A DNA stretch of 64,000 nucleotides from Isoetes taiwanensis (taxonomy: Eukaryota; Streptophyta; Lycopodiopsida; Isoetales; Isoetaceae), in NCBI GenBank assembly GCA_021234155.1, contig JAJEKV010000013.1, forward strand, positions 1,561,787-1,625,786, given 5' to 3'. Position 1 is the stretch's first letter; every line of letters starts with the position of its first letter. Positions 22,661-34,508 of the stretch are shown piece after piece. A program made the position numbers and the translations under genes. The notes beneath the pieces are model-generated. The model was given only the letters and a program-made list of their open reading frames with translations. It ran no database searches and had not been told where the DNA came from.

Positions 22661-25600
22661 AAGGGGGATTTGATACGGATGTGAAAATAACAAATTCATA
22701 GACCATACATCCCTAAAACAATTGAATGGGTTGTCAAAAAAAAAACATAGATTCACGATAAAAAATAATCACATTAGCTCACAAGATATATTAGTTAAAG
22801 TAGTCTTATTAGGACATTGAGTTATTTTGGTAGAGGTTCGAGACCCCATACCTCTTATTCTAAAATCTTAGGCAAAGCCGAGGCCGTATAGAGGTTCGAT
22901 ATTCCCTCAAAACCTTAGGCGAAATCGTAATTCCTATTTCAAAATCATTGGCGCCTCCAATCATAAATGACTATAAGCGAAACGAGAGGTGCCCAGAGAC
23001 CCCAACATATGATCTGGGTTGTAGGATAGACGAATCCGACGACTGTGGTAGCCCAAGGTGCATCTCGTTTAGATTTATAGCAAAATAACAGGGGGTTCCA
23101 GAGGGATTTGATATGGATGTAAAAATAACAATTCCTAAATCCATAGACCATATATCCCTAAAACAATTGAATGGGTTGTCATTAAAAAAAAAAAACATAG
23201 ATTCAAGATAAAAAATAATCACATTAGATCACTGGGTATATTGGTTAAAGTAGTCTTATTAGGACATTGAGTTATTTTGGTAGAAGTTCGAGCCCCCGTA
23301 TCTTATATTCTAAAATCTTAGGCAAAGCCGTATAGAGGCCGTATAGAGGTTCGATATTCCCTCAAAACCTTAGGCGAAATCGTAATTCCTATTTCAAAAT
23401 CATAGGCGCCTCCAATCATAAATGACTATAAGCAAAACAAGAGGTGTCCAGAGGCCCCAACATATGATCTGGGTCGTAGGATCAATGAATCCGACGATTG
23501 TGGTCGTCCAGTCGACGAATTCGACGACTGTGGTAGTCTAGGGTGCATCTAGATATGTAGCAAAATAACAGGGGTTCCAGGGGGATTTGATATGGATGTA
23601 AAAATAACAATTCCTAAATTCATAGACCATATATCCCTAAAATAATTGAATGGGTTGTCATAAAAAAAAAACATAGATTCAAGATAAAAAACAATCACAT
23701 TAGCTCACTGGGTATATTGATTAAAGTCATCTTATTAGGACATTCAGTTATTTTGGTAGAGGTTCGAGTCCCCGTACCTTATATTCTAAAATCTTAGGCA
23801 AAGCCGTATAGAGGTCGTATAGAGGTTCGATATTCCCGCAAAACTTTAAGCGAAATCATAATTCATATTTTAAAGTCATAGGCGCCTCCAATCATAAATG
23901 ACTATAAGCAAAACTGGAGGTGCCCAGAGGCCCCAACGTACGATCTGGGTCGTAGGATCGACGAATCCGACAACTGTGGTAGCATCTCGTTTAGATATGT
24001 AGCAAAATAACAGGGGTTCCAGGGGGATTTGATGTGGATGTAAAAATAACAATTCCTAAATTCATAGACAATATATCGCTAAAATAATTGAATGGGTTGT
24101 CATAAAAAAAAAACATAGATTCAAGGTAAAAAACAATCACATTAGCTCACTGGATATATTGATTAAAGTCATCTTATTAGGACATTCAGTTATTTTGGTA
24201 GAGTTCGAGTCCCCGTACCTTATATTCTAAAATCTTAGGCAAAGCCGTATAGAGGTCGTATAGAGGTTCGATATTCCCGCAAAACTTTAAGCGAAATCAT
24301 AATTCATATTTTAAAGTCATAGACACCTCCAATCATAAATGACTATAAGTAAAACTAGAGGTGCCCAGAGGCCCCAACGTACGATCTGGGTCTTAGGATC
24401 GACGAATCCGACAACTGTGGTAGTCCAGGGTGCATCTCGTTTAGATATGTAGCAAAATAACAGGGGGTTCCAGAGGGATTTGATATGGATGTAAAAATAA
24501 CAATTCCTAAATAATTGAATGGGTTGTCATTAAAAAACAAAACATAGATTCAAGATAAAAAATAATCACATTAGCTCACTGGGTATATTGGTTAAAGTAG
24601 TTTTATTAGGACATTGAGTTATTTTGGTAGAAGTTCGAGCCCCCGTATCTTATATTCTAAAATCATAGACAAAGCTGTATAGAGGCCGTATAGAGGCCGT
24701 ATAGAGGTTCGATATTCCCTCAAAACCTTAGGCGGAATCGTAATTCCTATTTCAAAATCATAGGCGCCTCCAATCATAAATGACTATAAGCAAAACAAAA
24801 GGTGTCCAGAGGCCCCAACATATGATCTGGGTCGTAGGATCAATGAATCCAACGATTGTGGTAGTCCAGTCGACGAATTCGACAACTGTGGTAGTCCAGG
24901 GTGCATCTAGATATGTAGCAAAATAACAGGGGTTCCAGGGGGATTTGATATGGATGTAAAAATAACAATTCCTAAATTCATAGACCATATATCGCTAAAA
25001 TAATTGAATGGGTTGTCATAAAAAAAAAACATAGATTCAAGATAAAAAACAATCACATTAGCTCACTGGGTATATTGATTAAAGTCATCTTATTAGGACA
25101 TTCAGTTATTTTGGTAGAGGTTCAAGTCCCCGTACCTTATATTCTAAAATCTTAGGCAAAGCCGTATAGAGGTCGTATAGAGGCTCGATATTCCCGCAAA
25201 ACCTTAAGTGAAATCATAATTCATATTTTAAAGTCAAGGCGCCTCCAATCATAAATGACTATAAGCAAAACTAGAGGTGCCCAAAGGCCCCAACGTACGA
25301 TCTGGGTCGTAGGATCGACGAATCCGACAACTGTGGTAGTCCAGGTGCATCTCGTTTAAATATGTAGCAAAATAACAGGGGGTTCCACGGGGATTTGATA
25401 TGGATGTAAAAATAACAATTCCTAAATCCATAGACCATATATCCCTAAAACAATTGAATGGGTTAACAAAAAAAAAAAAACATAGATTCAAGATAAAAAA
25501 TAATCACATTAGCTCACTGGGTATATTGGTTAAAGTAGTCTTATTAGGACATTCAGTTATTTTGGTAGAGGTTCGAGCCCCCGTATCTTATATTCTAAAA

Positions 25601-26710
25601 TCTTAGGCAAAGTCGTATAGAGGCCGTATAGAGGTTCGATATTCCCTTAAAACCTTAGGCGAAATCGTAATTCCTATTTCAAAATCATAGGCGCCTCCAA
25701 TCATAAATGACTATAAGCGAAACAAGAGGTGTCTAGAGGCCCCAACATATGATCTTGGTCGTAGGATTGACGAATCCGACGATTGTGGTAGTCCAGTCGA
25801 TGAATCCGACGACTGTGGTAGTCCAAGGTGCATCTAGATATGTAGCAAAATAACAGGGGTTCCAGGGGGATTTGATATGGATGTAAAAATAACAATTCCT
25901 AAATCCATAGACCATATATCCCTAAAATAATTGAATGGGTTGTCGTAAAAAAAAATATATAGATTTAAGATAAAAAACAATTATATTAGCTCACTGGGTA
26001 TATTGGTTAAAGTAGTCTTATTAGGACATTCAGTTATTTTGATAGAGATTTGAGTCCCCGTACCTTATATTCTAGAATCTTAGGCAAAGCTGTATAGAAG
26101 TTCGATATTACCTTAGGCGAAATCGTAATTCATATTTTAAAATCATAGGCGCCTCCAATCATAAATGACTAAGCGAAACGAGAGGTGCCCAGAGGCCCCA
26201 ACATACAATCTGGGTCGTAGGATCGACGAATCCAACGACTGTGGTAGTCCAGGGTGCATGTCGTTTAGAATATGTACCAAAATAACAGGGGATTCCAAGG
26301 GGATTTGATATGGATGTAAAAATAACAATTCCTAAATCCATAGACCATATATCCCTAAAACAATTGAATGGGTTAACAAAAAAAAAACATAGATTCAAGA
26401 TAAAAAATAATTACATTAGCTCACTGGGCATACTGATTAAAGTAGTCTTATTAGGACATTGAGTTATTTTGGTAGAGGTTCGAGCCCCCCTACCTTATAT
26501 TCAAAAAATTTAGGCAAAGCCGTATAGAGGCCGTATAGAGGTTCGATATTCCCTGAAAACCTTAGGCGAAATCGTAATTCCTATTTCAAAATCATAGGCG
26601 CCTCCAATCATAAATGACTATAAGTAAAACGCCCCAGTATACGATCTGGGTCGTAGGACCGACGAATCCGACGACTGTGGTAGTCCAGGTGCATCTCGTT
26701 TAGAATATGT
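22660..26710 (+). repeat. tandem array of about nine 440-475-bp units with tRNA-like heads
   Basis: The marker GGCGCCTCCAATCATAAATG (or a one-base variant) recurs near 22950, 23405, 23880, 24325, 24764, 25239, 25690, 26150 and 26600, giving spacings of 439-475 bp. Each unit has a poly-A tract, a tRNA-like stretch with box A TAGCTCACTGG and box B GGTTCGAGCCC about 55-60 bp apart, one to three GCCGTATAGAG repeats, and a GTAGGATCGACGAATCCGAC block. Units with a doubled GTCGACGAA block (about 475 bp) alternate irregularly with shorter ones. No coding frame persists across units. Confidence 0.9.
23701..23775 (+). promoter_or_regulatory. tRNA-like pol III promoter in a satellite unit (representative)
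   Basis: Box A TAGCTCACTGG at 23701-23711 fits TRGCNNANNGG exactly; box B GGTTCGAGTCC near 23761 fits GGTTCRANNCC. Equivalent pairs lie near 22775, 23225, 24144, 24573, 25060, 25510, 25988 and 26418, some with a one-base change. The string between them can be drawn as a tRNA with a long D loop, so I infer descent from a tRNA-derived SINE. Confidence 0.6.
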
Positions 26711-27115
26711 CGCTTCTGGATGGACAAGATTGGATGCTCCTCTCGGTCATGCCTTTGTGTTGTTTTCTTCTCTTCTCGGCCTAGCATTGTGGCTTTCGAG
26801 TCTCGTCATTGGACGTTCCCAGTTTATATGTTTCAATTTCTTTGTTCTTGTTCTTCAACTATGTGTTTGCCACTAGGTTCTTATTCGTTCTTTCTTGATT
26901 CCTCCCTTTAAAGTCTTTTCATTTGGCACCTTATGGGGAGGAAAATATCTCTTTTTTAAATTACATAGAGGTATTGAGAAGTTGGTTAGAGGACTTCTAG
27001 AAAGATTTTGTTCCTCTTTTATGGAGGTTCGAGTCCTTGTATCGACGGGATTGGCAACCATTGCAAATCATAGGGTATTTGATTACAAATACAGTGCAAT
27101 CAATTATTTCTAAGC
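26711..27115. other. no gene recognised
   Basis: Unique-looking sequence after the array; short open frames only, none with recognised motifs. Confidence 0.4.
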
Positions 27116-27401
27116 GTATTCGCATTGGTTGTGCGCTGGACATATGGGAGCCGTAGGATGGGCAAATCCGACGACTGCATGGGGTGTTGGGCACAACGAG
27201 TGCGAATAAGCAACCCATTATATTCACATTTTATATGCCTATGTCAAGGGGGATTCACGTATTCGCATTGGTTGTGCGCTGGACATATGGGAGCCGTAGG
27301 ATGGGCAAATCCGACGACTGCATGGGGTGTTGGGCACAACGAGTGCGAATACGCAACCCATTATATTCACATTTTATATGCCTGTGTCAAGGGGGATTCA
27401 C
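27116..27401 (+). repeat. two tandem copies of a 143-bp unit with terminal inverted repeat
   Basis: 27116-27258 and 27259-27401 are nearly identical. Each begins GTATTCGCATTGGTTGTG and, about 76 bp later, has CACAACGAGTGCGAATAC, an 18-bp inverted repeat with 16 matches, so each copy can fold like a small MITE. The middle contains CCGTAGGATGGGCAAATCCG, which is close to a block in the satellite array. Confidence 0.85.
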
Positions 27402-28656
27402 TGTGGGTGCCATACAATGTGCTTAAATGACTCGTAGGGGGGTTTTTTCAACCAGTTTCCACACGCATACGTAGGATTAGGGGGCTTTTTTACCACCATC
27501 TGTGATAAACTTTGTAAAGAAGGGGTCAAATTTGCCTTTCAAAAAATCATATACAGGGGTATTTTTGGTCAGCCTCTACACGCACACGGCATACCCCCAT
27601 TTATACAGGTGCATTCCTTGAGGCCCATGGACCTTGCTTTGCAAAGGAATATAGCCGCCTTGCAGTGTGGAATGCAGATGACATAAAAAAGTCCTACAAA
27701 CAGTTGAAGATGGCTTTTCATCGAGCTATTCAAAGAGGAGGATCGTCCCTAACATTAGAGCCATTCAATCAGCTTGGAATATGGATTTATAGGAAAATAG
27801 TTAGGCATGAAAAGAATATTTGGAAGAGAGATAGTCCACTCTGGCTTGTAGAGAAGAAATCCAAATGCAGAGGTCAAGGGACATCTTCATATCTCCTAGA
27901 GTCAGAGCTCGGGCAAGGTTGCAACTATGATGCCACCTGCCAATAATGAGGTTACAGAAAGTAAAGATATTGGAACACTATTCCTCGGGATTAAATGTTA
28001 TAGCTAAAAATTCGGAACACCTTATCGTTGCTAATCTCCATTGCCTATTGAAATTGTCTAAAGATTTCTAGCCGCACTAGCAAGGTGGGCTTTGATTTAT
28101 TTTTGTTATATGATTGTCTTCAATTTAGCTTTGATTTTTATGTACTCTTTAAGTTTGCAGCGTTGGATTGGCATTTTGCCATGGAGATTCAACAATAGAG
28201 CTTATTCAAGAGCTTCGGGCAAGAGTTTTCTTTGTGCATGGACATCATTCTTTGTGCATGAACATCGATCGATCTTCCTGTTACCAAGCCTAAAACTTCA
28301 GGCAATAATTTCTTGATCTATTTATATCTTTGTCATGCCGATTTTGACCATAATTTCAAATTGCAGAATTGCACAATAATCCATTTTATACCTCTTGGTG
28401 GAAATCAAACTTTATATGAAAAATTATCGTCAATGTCAAAGTGTTAGTCTTGATGCACTATGTGACATGATGCTCTAACATTTAAAATCGATGAAGATGG
28501 AATGCAAGAGCTACTACCCAAGTTGATTCAACCTTACCGTCTGGGTATGTACATGAAAATCAACCACCGTATTTAGAGTCTGGGATGTGGTATTTTCATA
28601 CTTTTTTGTGGTTTTTCTAACCACCCGTTATCAGCCACTGTACACTTCACAGTTTT
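27402..28656. other. no gene recognised
   Basis: Contains a 93-residue plus-strand frame (27665-27946) with charged residues (KKSYKQLKMAF, RHEKNIWKRD) and no known match. It could be an exon of a decayed gene. The last bases before 28657 are CACAGTTTT, the left flank of element A. Confidence 0.35.
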
Positions 28657-30299
28657 TGCGACGCTCCTTACAAAATATACGACGCCCGGCCGTAGACTTC
28701 ACAGGAAATCCCCCATTCGGTCCTTCGACCGCACGGGCCCTCCGTCTATCCTGCACCCCAGGGTACCCCTAGTGCAAGAAGGGGACACGAAGGTGTCTTG
28801 CACGCCCTGCCCGTATGGGCTCCTATATCAGCGGAAGCATAACAATGTCAATACTAGCAATAACAATCCATCCTGCTACCTGGAAGGGTAGCCCATCCGC
28901 TCATCCATAGCTACAACAGAGATAAACATATGCCATAAAATATGAGAGCTCCTACCCCGGGCTCAGACTCATGGGGAAAGTAGACTGACGGCTAGGCCTC
29001 AAAATAGAGCAGACCGAGTCATAACAATGGCGGGGCTGGCTTGAGATAATGGCTAGGGTTGACCACTCCATCCGCCCCTCCTATGCATACTTTGCAGATG
29101 AGCTAGATCGGGCTCTGGTATGACTCCAGCCTTCCGGATACGCAATCCCATGGCATCACCCATCGAGACTACTCCGGGTTGCATCTCCCCAGTCCGTCGA
29201 GGCAGGAAGGGTTGCATCTCTCCTTCCTGGGGCCTAGAGGTTCCTCGGGTGGCTAGAGAATCGTGGCGACACACAATTCATCCCCGACTTAACCCCTCAA
29301 AACAAGAGCCAGGCCGTCACCTGCAGCTCTTGAGAGGCAGGACAACACCATTGCCCCAGGAGGTGTCGGACCCATGCCCGGCCCACATGAAGTGACCGGC
29401 CAGAAGCCTAGCCCGCTATGGGGTCCCCAGTAGCCGCGCTCAGCAGGGACCCTCCCTCCGTCTCGCCTCTAGCCCCATTATGTAGTGTTGAGTCACATCA
29501 TAGCCCCCAAAGCCCGGTGGGTTCCTATGCACAAGCCGCATATAATAGGAACTAAAGGGTCTAACTAGGAGCATTACTAAGTAATGGCTACTAGGTCTCT
29601 ACCCCCCCTTCCCAATACAAGAGGAGAAACATGATCAACCATCATCACATAACTTCATAACATGATAATCATCAGAATAACATTTAACCTAATCATACAT
29701 ATCTAACTTACAATTAGGGTTCCTTGATTAGGGTTGAAGATGTTGAATAAGGGTTCTAGGATGGCTCTACTCTAGATACGAAATACTAACTCATCTGGAG
29801 TGCTAACTTCCAGATGAACTAGTAGGAACACTACTCCAAATACCTGCTCCTGAAGAGCTCCCTCCTATTCCTGGCGTCTCCATGATCTTTGAGGTAGTCG
29901 AACTAGCGCTCACTCCAAGATCGTGCATGCACTCTGGGGGCTGTTGCATTAGGCTATGCCACAGCAAACGACGCTCGAAACGGAGTTTCGAGTGCGAAGA
30001 AGGTTCCCAAGGTTTTGGGCCAGGAAAAGAGGCCTAGAGTTAGGGTTTTGGTTAATATAGGTTAGGGTCCACATGGGATGCCACGTGGCTCCAATGGGGC
30101 ATGGCCGTGTGGCAGTTGCCCAATAGGATAAGGCCATATGGAAAATGGGCCTTATCCTAAGGTTATCTAAGTTATATACTTAAATTAGATATGCACCCAT
30201 GCCACTTCCTAAGGTATACAAGGCTATGAAGATAGACTTGTATAGTGACGGACCCAGAAATATACGTATTTATAGCGTATATTTCCCTGGAATGTCACA
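28657..30299 (-). repeat. 3' LTR of element A
   Basis: About 1.64 kb, matching 39946-41572 throughout, mostly with single C/T or G/A transitions and few indels. The inner end is AATGTCACA followed by TTCTCCCCCCC. No ORF in it is real. Confidence 0.9.
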
Positions 30300-30315
30300 T
30301 TCTCCCCCCCTTAGG
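30300..30315 (-). promoter_or_regulatory. polypurine tract of element A
   Basis: The minus strand reads AAGGGGGGGAGAA directly upstream of the 3' LTR start TGTGACATT. This is the expected site of plus-strand priming during reverse transcription. Confidence 0.8.
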
Positions 30316-31156
30316 ATAATGCTGTCCTCAGCATTACGCTAAGGTGACAAACCCTACACTATCCCTGCAAAACAACATAAGCATACAACTTCGACTTTAC
30401 TGAAATGATCAACTTCCTATTAAACAGTTAACATGTAATATAGGCTATATTTGCACCTATACAAAATTATATAGCCTTAACAAGGTTACTCATTGTAATA
30501 ACTCAAAACATTATCACAAAAGTTATTAGGGTTCATAATTTAAGTCTAAATCATGGCTCCCCATCTCCACGTAATGCGCTCCTCCTCGATGCCCCCCCAT
30601 GACTGGCCTGCATGAGTAGCACATTACGTTAGTTTAGTTAATAAGTTTGTGGTTTTAGGGAACCACCTCCCTAATTACCTCCTTGAGCCGAACTACTAGC
30701 TCAAGGTTACCCTACTACCTTGCACTCGATCATGGCCCCATAAGGATTTGAGCTTAAGGACCATTTAAGATGATCCTATCATTGCCCATGATCAAGTGCT
30801 ACCTTGACACGATCCCCTTGATCAAGTACACCCACAGTGCCTCATGCCCCTGAGGGTTTTAAGCTAGGGAACGTCTCACGATCCCATCATCGCCCATGAT
30901 CACTCATACCTCACCATGACCCCCCTATGGTCAGGTGCGCGTGCCCCGCATCGTAGAATAGAGATCATCCGAAAGATGTCCCATCATCGCCCACCATGCT
31001 TTCTTCCTCTCTCACATGACCCTCCTCGTCATGCGCACCCTTGGTGCATGTTGGCCTAGAGAATACCTTAGGAGCGCATCTCATCATCGCCTACACTACC
31101 AAGACCCTGGCACATGCACTCCACTAACTAGAATGCATATGCCCCACTCAAGCTAA
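30316..31156. repeat. untranslated region of element A with diverged ~100-bp tandem units
   Basis: No coding signal. Between about 30729 and 31110 four diverged units share CATGAYCCCC, then AGCTWRGGAAC or a similar string, then CCATCATCGCCCATGATC. They look like an old tandem duplication inside the 3' untranslated part of the element. Confidence 0.5.
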
Positions 31157-31906
31157 CTAAGAAACACACTTAGCTAAGCACCTGGCAAGTCGGCGTCGAC
31201 GAGCTCGGAGACGACTCGGCCATCGAACTCCCTCATGAAGTCCGGGCATTGCTTCTCTAGATCTTGCTTCAATACTCATGTTACGTCTTCCACGGGCAAG
31301 TGACTGAGACCTTTTGAGTGCATCAAGGATCAATTCAGGCACTATTTCAACTTGTTCCTCCATCATTTCCAACAAAGTTGGAGTTTCCAAAACCTCATCG
31401 GGATTTGGATTGTGCCTTTTTAAGAGGCTCACATGGAGGACCTTATGGACTTTGAGGTATGCAGGTAGATCGAGCTTGTAGGCCTGAGTGCCCACCCGCT
31501 CTAAAATCTTGAAGGGATCTGCCCACCGAGGAGCGAGCTTCTTGCAGTTCCCTATGTGAAGCTTGGCTTGCTTCACCTTAATCTTCAGCCACACACTGTC
31601 GCCTACCTGGAATTCCCTTATGGTCCTGTGCCTGTCGGCTATACTCTTCTGCCAACTTCTTGCTGCTAACAGATATCCCCTTACCTCTTCAACCATCTGC
31701 TGCATATCTGACAACATCTGCTGGGAGACTTCCACTTTTGACACTGGGTTGTGCCATGTATCAGGGATCAGGCACTGATACCCATAGTTAATCATGAAAG
31801 GAGACATCAGAGACGATTCTTGCTTTGTGCTGTTGTAGGCGAACTCCACTAAGTGGATGAAATCATCCCACTTAGACTGCTTATTCCAAACATAATTCCT
31901 TAGCAT
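31157..31906 (-). pseudogene. integrase C-terminal region with chromodomain remnant (element A)
   Basis: Starts in the integrase core end (WDDFIHLVEFAYNSTKQ), then GDSVWLKIK, the PRWADPFKILERVG stretch (GPF/GPY module) and HVSLLKRHNP. A chromodomain should follow: PELILDAL is in this frame, while the neighbouring frame near 31270-31210 reads PVEDVT, a TGA where Trp is expected, then VLKQDLEKQCPDF. Chromodomains bind histone marks and steer integration. The frame change and the TGA break the module. Confidence 0.8.
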
Positions 31907-32008
31907 GTCTTCGATGATTCAGTTGGTGTGCTCTGTCTGACCATCCGTCTGAGGATGATAAGCCGTGCTCATGGAGAGCTTGGTCTGAATGGTGGTGAAT
32001 AAATCCTG

Positions 32009-32356
32009 TCAGAACGCACTCATAAATTTTGAGTCTCTATCGGAGATTATCTCCCTAGGCATCCCATGGAGTCTAAAAATCTCCTTTGTGAATAGGACGG
32101 CGGTGTCTAGCGCCGTATCAGTGGTTTTACAAGGCACGAAATGTGCCATCTTGGATAATTTGTCCATAACCACCATCAATGCATCCTTGCCTCTTAAGGT
32201 TCTTGGGAGTCCCGTAATGAAATTCATACTTATGACTTTCCACTTTGCGTTCAGCACTGGCAATGGTTCCAAGGCTCCTGGAATTCCTAGTTGCTCCGCT
32301 TTGGTCTGCTGACATAGCTGACACTCCCGAATGTATTTGGCTATTTGCTTCTTCAT
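32009..32356 (-). pseudogene. integrase zinc-finger end and catalytic core (element A)
   Basis: Begins with ECQLCQQTK (CC of the HHCC finger) and contains the DDE core: the first catalytic Asp is replaced in MNFITGLPRT (family MDFITGLP, codon AAT for GAT), while the second is in IISDRDSKF. About 100 bp to the left, reading on, STAYHPQTDGQTEHTN is visible before a TGA. Loss of the first Asp alone should abolish integration. Confidence 0.82.
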
Positions 32357-32362
32357 GCCTGG

Positions 32363-32863
32363 CTAAAAATAACTACTTCTGATCTTGAAATAGGTTTTCA
32401 TGAACCCTGCATGCCCGGCTATGGGGCTGTTGTGTGTATCGTGGAGTATCAACTTCCTTACCCCCGAAGATTTTGGTACACACAATTTATTCTTGTGATA
32501 TAATAGGTTACCTTCCTTCTTATAATGCTTGAAGGTCTTCCTTTCCTTATCTGTTCTTGCCTCTTTAGAAAGGCTTGCCCATACTTCCTTAAAATCGCCG
32601 TCTGATGGCAATGTCTCTTTAATCCTCTTGCCATACTCACTTGTGAGAATCGATATGGTGTTGCAATGGGTTCTTGTCCCCAATGGCCTCCTGGAGAGGG
32701 CATCCACAACTATATTTAGCTTGTCAGGCTTGTAGACTATTTCGAAGTCGTACTCCTCGAGAAACTCCATCCACCTCCTTTGTCTCAAATTCAGGAGTGG
32801 TTGCGTGAAGATGTACTGGAGGCTTTGATGATCTGTACCCAATTGGAACTTTCTTCCCAACAA
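32363..32863 (-). pseudogene. RNase H C-terminal part and integrase HH region (element A)
   Basis: QLGTDHQSLQYIFTQPLLN and RQRRWMEFLEEYDFEIVYKP followed by NIVVDALSRRP are the standard gypsy RNase H end. About 100 residues on, HDTHNSPIAGHAGFMKTY is the HH half of the integrase zinc finger. The frame links to the next integrase segment after a stop near 32360. Confidence 0.85.
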
Positions 32864-32872
32864 GTAGTGCTT

Positions 32873-33379
32873 CTAGATTCTTAAGGCTCTCACAATGGCC
32901 AAAAGCTCTTGATCATGCGTACGGTAGCGTTGTTTGGTGTCGTTCATCTTCTTTGATCCGTAGGGAACTACCCTTCCCTCCTGCATGAGAACTCCCCCCG
33001 TCACTAGCTTGTTAGCATCTGTTGCCACTAGCTTATCCTTGTTTGGATCCAGTAGGGTGAGGACCGGTGCTGTGGTTAGTGCCTCTTTGAGCTTCTCAAG
33101 GTAGGCTTGGATATTTTCGAGCCGTGTCCAATCCTTCACCTTTTTGCTTTTAGTGAGGTCCGACAAGGGGGATGCCCACTTCGCTAAGTCCCTTACGAAC
33201 TTGCGGTAATACCCTACCAAGCCAAGGAAGCTTCTTACGTCTCCCACATTCTTTGGTGCCGGCCAATCCACTATGGCTTCAATCTTTACCGGATCTATAG
33301 AGATCCCTTTCGGCTGACACCACGTGTCCCAAGTACTCCACTCTGCCTGTTGCGAAGTGGCGCTTGGAGAGTTTGTCAT
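32873..33379 (-). pseudogene. RT connection and RNase H start (element A)
   Basis: Reads [40 protein letters not shown], then the RNase H start [18 protein letters not shown] with the first catalytic Asp, and [13 protein letters not shown] with the catalytic Glu. It overlaps the preceding RT frame in another frame, so one frameshift separates them near 33300-33370. Confidence 0.85.
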
Positions 33380-33755
33380 ACAGTCGATGCCGCCTTAGCT
33401 TCTCCAATACCCTCCTCAGGTGATGACAATGCTCTTCCATGGTCTTGCTATAGACTAGGATGTCATCGAAGAATACAATGACAAATTCGTTCAAGAATTC
33501 CCTAAAGATGTCGTTCATCAAGCGCATGAACGTTGCTGGCAGATTCGATAAGCTGAAAGGCATTACCGTGAATTCATAGTGTGCATACCGCGTCCTGAAG
33601 GCGATCTTGTGGATGTCTTCTTTCTTGATCCTTATCTGATGATAGCCCGACCTTAGGACAATTTCGGAGAAGACTTTTGCTCCCTGGAGCTGGTCCATCA
33701 AGTTATCCGCCCTTTGGCAGAGCGTATTTGTTCTTTTCGTTTGCTTATTAAGCTG
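33279..33755 (-). pseudogene. reverse transcriptase palm (element A)
   Basis: Open from the TAA at 33758-33756: [20 protein letters not shown], then [20 protein letters not shown] and the catalytic motif [24 protein letters not shown] stands where the family has SKIDLRSGYH, so the first palm Asp is Val. The upstream stop replaces the Tyr of CIDYR. Together these changes argue against activity of this copy. Confidence 0.87.
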
Positions 33756-33758
33756 ATG

Positions 33759-34508
33759 TTAATCAATGCACATCCTTAGACTTCCATATTTCTTCTTGAC
33801 GAAAAGGATGGGTGCTCCGAAAAGAGACACGCTTGCTCTTATGAATCCAAGCTCAAGCAGTTCTTGTAACTGCTTCTTGAGCTCTACCAGCTCTGGAGTG
33901 CTCATCCTATAGAGTGCCTTGCTGGTAGGCTTAGCATCTGGAGCTAGTGTGATTTCACACTCTACACCCCTATAAGGTGGTAGTTGACGGATTTCATCCG
34001 TGGATACATCATGAAACTCTTTTATGAGCCTTGCTATTGACTTAGGCAACTGCTTTTCACTTAGCTCACTTCTTTTTGCTTGACTTGGCTCCACTTCCTC
34101 TAGCCTCAAGATGTAATCCACCCTATTCTTTATTACGTTTTTCCTCAACTGCTTCATAGAGATACATTGCATAGCTGAAGTTACCTTCTTATCTTTTACT
34201 ATGTATTGATTGCCGTCTGGCACCGTCATAGAGATCTCGTTGCGGTCGCAATCTATCATAGCTTTTGCTGGCCTGAGGAACTCCATTCCTACTATGAGGT
34301 CGTATTTCCCAATGTCCATCACTTCCACACCCATCGGCCACTTGCTTCCACTAAGGTCTATGTCAAAACTAATTCTCCTCCCCTTAGTGTGGCGTATCGC
34401 GCCGCTTGCCATGCTGACTGGCATGGGCTTGGACTTCAAGATCTTATTCCTCATGAGAGCATCAAGCCTTGGAGAGGCAAAGTTGTGGGAACTACCTGTG
34501 TCTATCAA
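33759..34508 (-). pseudogene. aspartic protease and start of RT (element A)
   Basis: Begins in the protease active site MIDTGSSHNFASPRL, with the second conserved region KYDLIVGMEFLRPAKAMIDC; then a spacer and the RT start PPYRGVECEITL, GFIRASVSLFGAPILFVKKK, ending at LRMCID followed by an in-frame TAA (33758-33756). The protease matures Gag-Pol. The N-terminal boundary with gag overlaps by a few bases in another frame. Confidence 0.87.

Noticed and set aside
22660-26710. Regular repeats resembling a CRISPR array
   Set aside because: Units are 440-475 bp with similarity along the full length, without short repeats and unique spacers; there are no cas genes and the context is a plant genome.
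27665-27946. 93-residue plus-strand ORF as a gene
   Set aside because: No motif, no homologous copy and no regulatory context; could not be supported.
28657-30299. Several open frames of 60-90 residues inside the LTRs of element A
   Set aside because: They lie inside untranslated LTR sequence on the wrong or either strand, without motifs; repetition in both LTRs is due to duplication, not selection.
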